A stretch of 64,000 bases of DNA, taken from assembly GCA_026982705.1 (NCBI GenBank), contig JALSGP010000002.1, positions 51,471 to 115,470 of the forward strand, written 5' to 3'. The notes below the pieces were generated by a model. That model did no database searches. It had not been told where the DNA came from and saw nothing but the letters and a program-made list of their open reading frames with translations. This DNA is from Alphaproteobacteria bacterium (GTDB lineage Bacteria > Pseudomonadota > Alphaproteobacteria > Geminicoccales > Geminicoccaceae). Every line of letters begins with the position of its first letter. The stretch's first letter is position 1. Made by a program: the position numbers and the translations under genes. Shown here in pieces: positions 31,187 to 39,288 of this stretch.

Positions 31187-32038
31187 TCACAGCCACCGCT
31201 TGCGACGCTTGTAGCTCTTCACGTCCCGGAAACTCTTGCGGCCGGTCCGGCTGATCCCGAGATAGAATTCCTTCACGTCCTCGTTGTTGCGGAGGGATTC
31301 GGCATCGCCGTCCAGCACGATGCGCCCGTTTTCGAGGATGTAGCCGTAGTGGGCGTAGCGGAGCGCCACGTTGGTGTTCTGTTCTGCCACGAGGAAGGTG
31401 ACCTTCTGCTCGCGGTTGAGCTGGGCGACGATCTCGAAGATCTCCTCCACCAGCTGCGGGGCCAGGCCCATGGACGGTTCGTCCAGCAGCATCACGCGGG
31501 GCCGCGCCATGAGCGCGCGTCCGATGGCGCACATCTGCTGTTCGCCGCCGGAGGTGTACCCCGCCAGCGCCCGTCGCCGTTCCCGGAGACGGGGGAAGTA
31601 TTCGTAGACCATCTCGAGATCGCGGCGGATCGCCTCGCGGCCGTCGGTGCGGGTGTAGGCGCCGGTGAGCAGGTTCTCCTCCACGGTGAGGTGCTCGAAG
31701 ACGTGACGCCCCTCCATCACCTGCACCACCCCGCGGCGGACCAGCGCCGGCGGATCCATGGCGTGGACGTCCTCGCCGTCGAAGGTGATGGAACCCTTGG
31801 TGACCTCGCCCCGCTCGGTCCGCAGCAGGTTGGAGATGGCCTTGAGAGTGGTGGTCTTGCCGGCGCCGTTGGCCCCCAGCAGGGCCACCACCTCACCGCG
31901 GTGGACGGTGAGCGAGACGCCCTTGAGCACGAGGACCACGTGGTCGTAGACCACCTCGATGTTGTTGACCGACAGCAGCACCTCGCCGCGGCGCCCGGCG
32001 ATGGCGCTCTCCGGCCGTTCGAGGACCTCGGTGCTCAT
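31187..32038 (-). CDS. livF: Liv-type ABC importer ATP-binding protein (LivF)
   Basis: A 283-residue cytoplasmic ATPase of the branched-chain amino acid importer class. Walker A is LLGANGAGKTTTLKAI near residue 55. The signature is SGGEQQMCAIGRALM, and Walker B VMLLDEPSMGLAP follows. The last 25 residues are an unusual basic tail (RTGRKSFRDVKSYKRRKRWL). It is the last transporter gene of the acyl-CoA synthetase/liv run, separated from the binding-protein gene by 30 bases. Confidence 0.92.
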   Translation of the reverse strand: MSTEVLERPESAIAGRRGEVLLSVNNIEVVYDHVVLVLKGVSLTVHRGEVVALLGANGAGKTTTLKAISNLLRTERGEVTKGSITFDGEDVHAMDPPALVRRGVVQVMEGRHVFEHLTVEENLLTGAYTRTDGREAIRRDLEMVYEYFPRLRERRRALAGYTSGGEQQMCAIGRALMARPRVMLLDEPSMGLAPQLVEEIFEIVAQLNREQKVTFLVAEQNTNVALRYAHYGYILENGRIVLDGDAESLRNNEDVKEFYLGISRTGRKSFRDVKSYKRRKRWL

Positions 32039-32068
32039 GGGACGTCCCGCTCCCCTTCCGATGACGAT

Positions 32069-33397
32069 TCAGCCCTGTGGGCACTCACGTGGCGTGATGC
32101 CCTTCTCCTTCGCATATTTGAGGGCCGATTCCTCGATCATGGGCCAGACCACGTCCCGCATGGGATGGTACCAGTCGGAGATCTTGTTCCACTTCTGGCC
32201 GTCCCACTGCTGGATGTAGACCGGCCCGCCGCCCTCGTGATCGGCGCAGGAGAGCTTGAGGGGCAGCATGAAGCCCTCCATGCCCAGCTCCTTGAGACGA
32301 GCCTCGGTGAGGTCGAGGTTCTCGAAGCCGTCCCGGATCTGCTCGCCGGTGAGGGGCTTCACGCCATGGATCTCCTGGGCCTTCCGGATGGCCTCCACCA
32401 CGATCATGGCGTTGGTGACGCCGCGGTTGTAGAGGACCTCGCCGACCCGCTCGCGCTTGCCGGCCCCGAGCCCCTTGTCATAGACATACTCGAGGATGTC
32501 TTTGTGGACCGGCCAGTCGGCGCCGGCACCGTGGAAGTTGGCGCTCTTGTAGCCGATGGCCGCATCACCCGCGGGCTTGACGTCGTTCTCCGAGCCCGAC
32601 CACCAGTTGCCGATGAAGCGCTCCATGGGGAAGCCCACGGCGGCGGCTTCCTTGATGGCGGTGGAGTTCATCACGCCCCAGCCCCACATGAGCACCCAGT
32701 CGGGACGGACGCGGCGGCCGATCTTGAGCCAGGTGGCCTTCTGCTCGAGCCCGGGATGGGCCACCGGATGGAGGCTCAGCTTGAAGCCGTACATGCCCTC
32801 GAGCTTCTGGAGCGTGGGGATGGGCTCCTTGCCGTAGGCCGAATCGTGGTAGACGAGGGCGATCTTCTTGCCCTTCAGCTTGTCGAGACCGCCTTCCTGT
32901 TCGGCGACGTACTTGATGATCGAGGTGGCCTGGGACCAGTAGTTGGCCGGTGGGTTGAAGATGTACGGGAACACCCGCCCGTAGGCCGCGTCCGACCGGC
33001 CGTAGCCCATGGAGAAGATGGGGATCCTGTCGGCGGTGGCCCGTTCGATCAGGGCGTAGGTGATGCCCGTGGACAGCGGGCTGAACACCGCCGCGCCCGT
33101 GGGTCCCTTGTTCTTCAGGCGCTCGTAGCATTCGACACCCTTGTCGTTGTTGTACTGGGTGTCGCACTCCTCGAAGACGATCCGGATGCCGTTGATGCCG
33201 CCGTCGCGTTCGTTGATGAGGTTGTAGTAATCGGCCACGCCGTTGGCGAAGGGTTCGCCGTTGGGCCCGTAGGGGCCGGTCCGGTAGACCAGCGAGGGGA
33301 TGAACTGGACGTTCTCCTGCGCCGGAGCCGCCCGGGCGACGAGCCCGGCGGCCACGACGCCCGCCATCAGCGCCAGGCCGGTCCTTCGATCCATCAT
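32069..33397 (-). CDS. Liv-type ABC importer substrate-binding protein
   Basis: A 442-residue periplasmic binding protein of the LivK/Leu-Ile-Val class. The ATG at 33397 has GGGAGGT 8 bases upstream, a strong site suited to a highly made protein. The signal peptide ends near residue 26 (ARAAPAQ). The mature domain has the family features GVADYYNLINERDGGINGIR and the FEECDTQYNNDKGVECYERL block. It is longer than classical LivK (about 370 residues), like the binding proteins found with acyl-CoA synthetase genes. The ligand is probably not an ordinary amino acid. Confidence 0.88.
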   Translation of the reverse strand: MMDRRTGLALMAGVVAAGLVARAAPAQENVQFIPSLVYRTGPYGPNGEPFANGVADYYNLINERDGGINGIRIVFEECDTQYNNDKGVECYERLKNKGPTGAAVFSPLSTGITYALIERATADRIPIFSMGYGRSDAAYGRVFPYIFNPPANYWSQATSIIKYVAEQEGGLDKLKGKKIALVYHDSAYGKEPIPTLQKLEGMYGFKLSLHPVAHPGLEQKATWLKIGRRVRPDWVLMWGWGVMNSTAIKEAAAVGFPMERFIGNWWSGSENDVKPAGDAAIGYKSANFHGAGADWPVHKDILEYVYDKGLGAGKRERVGEVLYNRGVTNAMIVVEAIRKAQEIHGVKPLTGEQIRDGFENLDLTEARLKELGMEGFMLPLKLSCADHEGGGPVYIQQWDGQKWNKISDWYHPMRDVVWPMIEESALKYAKEKGITPRECPQG

Positions 33398-33446
33398 GTG
33401 CCCTACCTCCCTTCGATGGTGCAGCTGGTCCGTTAGCACAGGGCCG

Positions 33447-34523
33447 TCAGTATGGGAACGGCCACTTGCGGAGCTTTTCCTTGCCGATCTGCCACAGCCG
33501 CGCGAGACCGTGGGGTTCGACGATGAGGAAGAACACGATCAGCGCTCCCATGATCATGGCCTCGAGATGCGACGCCATCGCCACCGCTTCCTGCATGCCC
33601 AGACCCAGGAGGGCGTTGTTGAGGAAGATGGGCAGCAGGACGATGAAGGCCGCCCCGAGGTAGTTGCCGAGAATGGTGCCGAGGCCGCCGATGATGATCA
33701 TGAACAGCACCCGGAAGCTCACGCCGATGTCGAAGGCCAGGGCCTCCACCGCCCCGGTGTGGGAGAAGGCCCACAGCGCACCGGCGATCCCGCAGTAGAA
33801 GGAACTCACGGCGAAGGCGGTGAGTTTGGCGGTGAGCGGCCGGATGCCGATGATCTCGGCGGCGATGTCCATGTCGCGGATGGCCATCCAGCTGCGCCCC
33901 ACCTCGAGCCGGGTCATGTTCTTGGCCGCGAGGGAGAGGAGCGTCACCACGATCAGCACGAACAGATACTTGGCGGTGACGCTGGCCTCGAAGCCGGTGA
34001 CGGGGATGCCGAGGGCGGTCCGGGTGGGAGCGCTGATGACGCCCGAGGCGCTGTAGTTGGTGAACCAGGGGATCTTGTTGTACAGCCACAGGAGGAAGAA
34101 CTGGGCCGCCAGCGTCGCCACCGCCAGATAGAAGCCCTTGATGCGCAGACTGGGCAGACCGAAGAGGACGCCCACCGCGGCGGTGATGGCGCCGGAGAGG
34201 ATCAGCACCACCACGAAGTCGAGGCCCGGGAAGGCGGTGGCGAGCTTGTAGGCGGCGAAGGCGCCGGTGGCCATGAATCCGCCGGTGCCGAGGGAGAGCT
34301 GGCCGGCGTAGCCGGTGAGGATGTTGAGGCCGAGGGCGGCGAGCGCGTAGATCAGGAACGGCAGCATGATGGTGGACAGCCAGTACTCGCTCGCCAGCAG
34401 CGGGATCGCCACATAGGCCAGCAGCAGGATCACCGCGAGACCGATGCGGTCCTCCCGCAGCCTGAGAACGGCCTGATCGGCGGCGTAGCTGGTCTTGAAC
34501 TGTCCCGTCTCGCGGTAAATCAT
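33447..34523 (-). CDS. livM: Liv-type ABC importer permease (LivM)
   Basis: A 358-residue polytopic inner-membrane permease with about nine to ten hydrophobic segments. The LivM core LNILTGYAGQLSLGTGGFMATGA lies near residue 65, and SFRVLFMIIIGGLGTILGNY lies near 270. It starts 7 bases after the livH stop. Together with LivH it should form the membrane channel of the importer encoded by this run. Confidence 0.93.
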   Translation of the reverse strand: MIYRETGQFKTSYAADQAVLRLREDRIGLAVILLLAYVAIPLLASEYWLSTIMLPFLIYALAALGLNILTGYAGQLSLGTGGFMATGAFAAYKLATAFPGLDFVVVLILSGAITAAVGVLFGLPSLRIKGFYLAVATLAAQFFLLWLYNKIPWFTNYSASGVISAPTRTALGIPVTGFEASVTAKYLFVLIVVTLLSLAAKNMTRLEVGRSWMAIRDMDIAAEIIGIRPLTAKLTAFAVSSFYCGIAGALWAFSHTGAVEALAFDIGVSFRVLFMIIIGGLGTILGNYLGAAFIVLLPIFLNNALLGLGMQEAVAMASHLEAMIMGALIVFFLIVEPHGLARLWQIGKEKLRKWPFPY

Positions 34524-34530
34524 CCTTCGC

Positions 34531-35466
34531 TCACACCCGCTCGATGATCTTCTCGCCGAACAGGCCCTCGGGCCGGATCAGCAGGAACACCATGGCCAGC
34601 ACGTAGGCGAACCAGTCCTCGATAGCGCCGCCCAGCACCTCGCCCCAGAACACCTCCGCCACCTTCTCGCCGGCGCCGATGACGAGGCCGCCGACGATGG
34701 CGCCCGGCACTGAGGTGAGCCCGCCCAGGATCAACGCCGGCAGCGCCTTGAGGGCGATGAGGGAGAGGTTGAACTGGACGCCCAGCTTGGCCCCCCACAT
34801 GATGCCGGCGACGAGGCCGACGATGCCCGCCACCACCCAGACGATGGTCCAGACGGTGGAGAGGGGGATGCCGACGCTCATGGCCGCCTGATGGTCATCG
34901 GCCACCGCCCGCAGCGCCCGCCCGGTGGGGGTGTACTGGAAGAAGAGCGCCAGCACCGCCACCAGCGTGCCGCAGATGACGGCGGCGAAGAGGTCGAACT
35001 GGTTGATGAAGATGTCGGCGACGATGATGGGGTCCTCGGGAATGCCCACGTCGAGGCGCCGCACGTCGCTGCCCCAGATGGCCTGACCGAGGCCGTCGAG
35101 GAAGAAGGTGATGCCGATGGTGGCCATGAAGAGGGTGATGGCCGGCTGGTTGACCAGCGGTCGCAGCACCATCCGTTCCACGGCGAAGGCCAGCACCACC
35201 ATCACCGCGAGGGTGAGGAGGAAGGCGAGCCACATGGGCACGCCGGCGTCCATGAAGCCGACGAAGAACAGGGCCGCGAACAGCACCATCGACCCCTGGG
35301 CGAAGTTGAACACGCCCGAGGCCTTGAAGATCAGCACGAAGCCCAGGGCCACCAGCGCGTACATCACGCCGGACATGAGCCCGCCGATCAGCACCTCCAC
35401 GAAGAACAGCGGCGCGTCGAGGATGCCGCGGACGGGCTCGAACAGGACCAGATCGAGGACCTCCAT
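34531..35466 (-). CDS. livH: Liv-type ABC importer permease (LivH)
   Basis: A 311-residue inner-membrane permease with about eight hydrophobic segments. It has the LivH marks LIGGLMSGVMYALVALGFVL near residue 27 and FNFAQGSMV near 54, with GIPLSTVWTIVWVVAGIVG later. It follows livG by 15 bases and precedes livM by 7. Confidence 0.93.
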   Translation of the reverse strand: MEVLDLVLFEPVRGILDAPLFFVEVLIGGLMSGVMYALVALGFVLIFKASGVFNFAQGSMVLFAALFFVGFMDAGVPMWLAFLLTLAVMVVLAFAVERMVLRPLVNQPAITLFMATIGITFFLDGLGQAIWGSDVRRLDVGIPEDPIIVADIFINQFDLFAAVICGTLVAVLALFFQYTPTGRALRAVADDHQAAMSVGIPLSTVWTIVWVVAGIVGLVAGIMWGAKLGVQFNLSLIALKALPALILGGLTSVPGAIVGGLVIGAGEKVAEVFWGEVLGGAIEDWFAYVLAMVFLLIRPEGLFGEKIIERV

Positions 35467-35481
35467 CCCTCCCCTTCCCGC

Positions 35482-36303
35482 TCAGTCGTGGACCACGCCG
35501 AGATAGGCCTCGATCACCCGCGGATCGCGGCTCACCTCGTCGGGGGTGCCGTCGGCCAGGAGGCGGCCGTGGTCCAGCACCACCACCCGGTCGGAGATGT
35601 CCATCACCACGCCCATGTCGTGTTCGATGAGGATCACGGTGGTCCCGAACTCCTCGTTCACGTCGAGGATGAAGCGGACCATGTCCTCCTTCTCCTCGAG
35701 ATTCATGCCGGCCATGGGCTCGTCCAGCAGCAGCAGCTCCGGCTCCATGGCCAGCGCCCGCGCCAGCTCCACCCGCTTCTGGAGACCGTAGGGGAGCTTC
35801 CCCACCGGCGTGGTGCGGATGTGCTGGATCTCGAGGAAGTCGATGATCTTCTCCACGAAGGCGCGGTGTTCCAGCTCCTCGCGGCGGGCGCGGCCGAAGT
35901 AGACCGCCTGTTCCAGGAGACTGGCGCGCATCTTGAGGATGCGGCCGGTCATGATGTTGTCGAGGGTGGTCATGCCCCTGAAGAGGGCGATGTTCTGGAA
36001 CGTGCGGGCGATGCCGCTCTTGGCGGCGAAATGGGGACGCATCCTGCGCAGCCGCCGCCCCTTCCAGACGATGGTGCCCTGCTGGGGCTGATAGAAGCCG
36101 TTGATGACGTTGAGCATCGACGATTTGCCGGCGCCGTTGGGGCCGATGATGGCCCGGATCTCGCCCCTGCGGACGTCGAAGCTCACGTCGGCGAGGGCGG
36201 TGACGCCGCCGAAGCGGAGTTCCACGTTCTCCACCGCCAGCACCACCTCACCGATCTCGCGGCGACGGGCGACGGCGGCACTGCGCTGTTCGACGGTGCT
36301 CAT
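35482..36303 (-). CDS. livG: Liv-type ABC importer ATP-binding protein (LivG)
   Basis: A 273-residue ATPase. Walker A is IGPNGAGKSSMLNVING near residue 54. The signature region is LPYGLQKRVELARALAME, and Walker B ELLLLDEPMAGMN follows. The C-terminal VIEAYLGVVHD is usual for LivG. It begins 4 bases after the acyl-CoA synthetase stop codon, so the two are tightly coupled. Confidence 0.93.
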   Translation of the reverse strand: MSTVEQRSAAVARRREIGEVVLAVENVELRFGGVTALADVSFDVRRGEIRAIIGPNGAGKSSMLNVINGFYQPQQGTIVWKGRRLRRMRPHFAAKSGIARTFQNIALFRGMTTLDNIMTGRILKMRASLLEQAVYFGRARREELEHRAFVEKIIDFLEIQHIRTTPVGKLPYGLQKRVELARALAMEPELLLLDEPMAGMNLEEKEDMVRFILDVNEEFGTTVILIEHDMGVVMDISDRVVVLDHGRLLADGTPDEVSRDPRVIEAYLGVVHD

Positions 36304-36307
36304 GGGA

Positions 36308-38233
36308 TCAGGCGGCCCTCCGTTCGGCCTCGCGATGGGCCCGGGTGTCGCGGATCACGAGGTCGGCCTCGACGGTGCCCCTGCGGCCGTCCTCGAAGGT
36401 CACCTCGCCCACGTAGTGGACGCGCGGCAGGCCGGCGTAGATGGCGTCGATGACCGGCCGGTAGCGCTCGTCGACGACGCCGCGGCGCACCTTGCGGGTG
36501 CGGGTCACCTCGCCGTCGTCGGGATCCAGTTCCTTGTGCAGCAGCACGAAGCGGCGGATGCGCTGGGCCTCCGGCAGACCGGCGTTGACCTTCTCGACCT
36601 CGCCGGCGACGAGCTCGTAGACCTCCGGGTTCGCGGCGAGGTTCTGATAGTTGGTGAAGGCGATGCCGCGGCCCTCCGCCCATTTGGAGACCATGGACCA
36701 GCGGATGCAGAGGATGGCCGCGAGCCACGGCCGGTCGCGTCCCAGCACCACCGCCTCGCCGATGTAGGGAGAGAACTTGAGCTTGTTCTCGATGTACTGG
36801 GGCGAGAACTTGATGCCCGTGGAGGTGACGGCCAGGTCCTTGAGCCGGTCCACCACCACCAGCCGCCCCTTCTCGTCGAAATAGCCGGCATCGCCGGTCC
36901 GCATGAAGCCGTCCTCGGTGAGGCTCTCGCGGGTGGCCTCCTCGTTGCCCCAGTATCCGAGGAACATCCCCGGCGTGCGCGACTGGATCTCGCCCAGCCC
37001 CTGCTCGTCCGGGTCGGCGATGCGCACCTCGCAGTCCGGGAAGGGATAGCCGGAGCTCTCGAAGTCGATCTCGCCCAGCTTCTGGATGGTGTAGGCGCCG
37101 CACAGTTCCGTCTGGCCGTAGAGCTGGCGCAGCGGCACGCCCATGGCGAGGAAGAAGCGGAAGGTGTCGGGGCCGAGGGCGGCGCCGCCGGTGCTCGCCG
37201 ACTTGAGCCGGCGGAAGCCGAGGCGGTCGCGCAGCGCGCCGAACATGACAGCATCGGCGAGCCACGAGCGGCCGCCCCGGGCCGTCGCCTCGGTGCCGAG
37301 CCGGAGCGCCAGGTCGAACAGCCGGCGGTTCAGGGGATTGGCGTCGAGGATGCGGGCGCGGACGTCGGCCGCGATCTGTTCCCACACCCTCGGCGCGAAC
37401 AGCAGGTGGGTGGGGCCGATCTCGCGCAGGTCCTGCATGGCGGTGTCCGCGGACTCGGGGAAGTTCACGCGGATGCGCGAGAGGAGGGGCATCACCACCA
37501 CGTAGACCTGCTCCACGATCCAGGGCAGGGCCAGCACGCTCACGTATTCGTCGCCGGGCCCGCGCATCTCCGCCTCGAGCCAGCGGCGGGCGTGCTCCAG
37601 GGTGCGGCGGTGGCCGAGCATGGCCAGCTTGGGGCGGGCGGTGGTGCCGGAGGTGGTGCACAGCACCGCCACCTCCTCGCCGCGTCCCGCCGCCACCTCC
37701 CGCTCGAACAGGTCCGGGTCGCGGGCCGCCGTCTCCCGGGCGAGCTCGTGCAGCCGTTCCCACGACACCAGGCGGGGATCGTCGTATTTCCGCATCCCCC
37801 GCGGGTCGTGGTAGACGATGTGACGGAGGCTCGGAACGCCCTCCCCCAGCTCCAGGATCTTGTCGACCTGCTCCTCGTCCTCGCAGACGATCACCGACGC
37901 CCCGGCGGCCTCGACGAGATAGCCCGCCTCCGGCGGCAGCACGTCCTCGTAGATCCCCACCGGGATGGCGCCCAGCGCCTGGGCGGCCAGCTCCGACCAG
38001 ACCCAGTTGGGTCGGTTGCGGCCGAGGACGGCCACCCGATCACCGCGTCCCACGCCGAGGGCGGCGAGTCCGAGGGCGATGTCGCGCACACGGTCGCGGT
38101 AGTCGCGCCAGGTGTACTCGTTCCAGATGCCGAACTCCTTCTCCCGCATCGCCACCTCGTCCGGCCAGTTGGCCGCGTTGTGGAGCAGGAGCTTCGGCAG
38201 GGTGTCGAGGCTGTCGAGATCCGGGAATTCCAT
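36308..38233 (-). CDS. AMP-forming acyl-CoA synthetase in a Liv operon
   Basis: A 641-residue enzyme of the long-chain acyl-CoA synthetase branch of the AMP-binding family; it would join a carboxylic acid to CoA with ATP. Motifs are the P-loop TTSGTTARPKLAMLGH near residue 200, the YGQTEL block near 365, GDAGYFDEKGRLVVVDRLKD near 450, and the likely catalytic lysine in VTRTRKVRRG near 595. It is the first gene of the liv run. In Alphaproteobacteria such synthetases recur in Liv clusters, which points to uptake and activation of an aromatic or other carboxylic acid. The exact substrate is not visible. Confidence 0.88.
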   Translation of the reverse strand: MEFPDLDSLDTLPKLLLHNAANWPDEVAMREKEFGIWNEYTWRDYRDRVRDIALGLAALGVGRGDRVAVLGRNRPNWVWSELAAQALGAIPVGIYEDVLPPEAGYLVEAAGASVIVCEDEEQVDKILELGEGVPSLRHIVYHDPRGMRKYDDPRLVSWERLHELARETAARDPDLFEREVAAGRGEEVAVLCTTSGTTARPKLAMLGHRRTLEHARRWLEAEMRGPGDEYVSVLALPWIVEQVYVVVMPLLSRIRVNFPESADTAMQDLREIGPTHLLFAPRVWEQIAADVRARILDANPLNRRLFDLALRLGTEATARGGRSWLADAVMFGALRDRLGFRRLKSASTGGAALGPDTFRFFLAMGVPLRQLYGQTELCGAYTIQKLGEIDFESSGYPFPDCEVRIADPDEQGLGEIQSRTPGMFLGYWGNEEATRESLTEDGFMRTGDAGYFDEKGRLVVVDRLKDLAVTSTGIKFSPQYIENKLKFSPYIGEAVVLGRDRPWLAAILCIRWSMVSKWAEGRGIAFTNYQNLAANPEVYELVAGEVEKVNAGLPEAQRIRRFVLLHKELDPDDGEVTRTRKVRRGVVDERYRPVIDAIYAGLPRVHYVGEVTFEDGRRGTVEADLVIRDTRAHREAERRAA

Positions 38234-38294
38234 CGCCGGCGATGCTCCCCTTCCCTCCGGACGGTCGCGTGACGCCGCCCTTCGCTGGGCGCCG

Positions 38295-38322
38295 GTTATA
38301 GCGGTGGTGATGCGCCACGCAA
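38295..38322 (-). promoter_or_regulatory. Promoter of the acyl-CoA synthetase/liv operon
   Basis: On the minus strand TTGCGT (38322-38317) and TATAAC (38300-38295, 5 of 6 to the -10) are 16 bases apart, giving a leader of about 55 bases. An inverted repeat, GCCGGTT at 38291-38297 and AACCGGC at 38321-38327, brackets the promoter and could be an operator. No regulator gene lies beside it. Confidence 0.45.
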
Positions 38323-38413
38323 CCGGCCCGCGACCGGATGTGACCGGCCGATACCCCCGTGCGCCGCGGCCGCGGCCCTGCTAGACCGGAGGCGGACCCG
38401 GGGGAGGAGCGGG

Positions 38414-39238
38414 ATGCGCATCGCCGTCGTCCAGATGAACACGCGCGACGACAAGGCCGCCAATCTGCGCCGGGCGGCGGAGCTGGCCGAGCGGGCGGTG
38501 GTCCGCGAACGGCCGGACCTGATCGCCTTTCCCGAGACCTTCGCCTTCACCGGCGGCAGCGTCGAGGCCCGCCGTGCGGCGGCGGAGCGGTTCCCCGACG
38601 GCGAGGCCTACGGCTTTCTCCGCGGACTCGCCCGCCGCCATCGCATCTGGGTCCACGGTGGCAGCCTCTTCGAGCGCGACGGCGGGACCATCTACAACAC
38701 CACCGTGGTGTTCGACCGCGAGGGCCGCGAGGTGGCCCGCTACCGCAAGATCCACCGCTTCGACGTGACCACGCCCGACGGGCGCAGCTATCGGGAATCC
38801 GAGCTGATCGCCGCCGGCCGCGAGGTGGTCACCTACGAGGCCGAGGGCTTGGTGGTGGGCTGCACCATCTGCTACGATCTCCGCTTCGCCGAGCTCTATC
38901 TCGCACTGGCCCGCCGCGGCGTCCATCTGGTGCTGGTGCCGGCCGCCTTCACCCGCGAGACCGGCCGCGACCACTGGGAGCTGCTGCTGCGGGCGCGGGC
39001 GGTGGAGATCCAGTGCTACGTGGCGGCTCCCGCTCAGTGGGGGGCCTTCCCCACCCCGACCGGCACCGCCTGGACCCACGGCCGGTCCATGATCGTGGGC
39101 CCCTGGGGACAGGTGCTGGCGCAGGTGCAGGACGGCGAGGGCGTGGCGGCCTGCGAGCTCGACCTCGCCTATCTGGAGCGGGTGCGCACGCTGCTGCCGG
39201 TGGCCCGCCACCGGCTGCCGCCCGGCGCGTTGTCCTGA
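38414..39238 (+). CDS. Nitrilase-family amidohydrolase (Nit1-like)
   Basis: A 274-residue carbon-nitrogen hydrolase. The catalytic triad is complete: Glu41 (FPETFAF), Lys112 (YRKIHRFD) and Cys153 (CTICYDLRF). YRKIHRFDV and ICYDLRFAELY are typical of the Nit1/NitA type, whose known members hydrolyse deaminated glutathione. Other small amides remain possible. The ATG has GGGGAGGAG just upstream. It diverges from the acyl-CoA synthetase/liv run and is followed after about 50 bases by an AceE-like gene. Confidence 0.85.
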   Translation: MRIAVVQMNTRDDKAANLRRAAELAERAVVRERPDLIAFPETFAFTGGSVEARRAAAERFPDGEAYGFLRGLARRHRIWVHGGSLFERDGGTIYNTTVVFDREGREVARYRKIHRFDVTTPDGRSYRESELIAAGREVVTYEAEGLVVGCTICYDLRFAELYLALARRGVHLVLVPAAFTRETGRDHWELLLRARAVEIQCYVAAPAQWGAFPTPTGTAWTHGRSMIVGPWGQVLAQVQDGEGVAACELDLAYLERVRTLLPVARHRLPPGALS

Positions 39239-39288
39239 GGCGGTGACCGCGCCAGTTCTCCCCCGGAACGCGTCCGTCGGGGAGCGCC

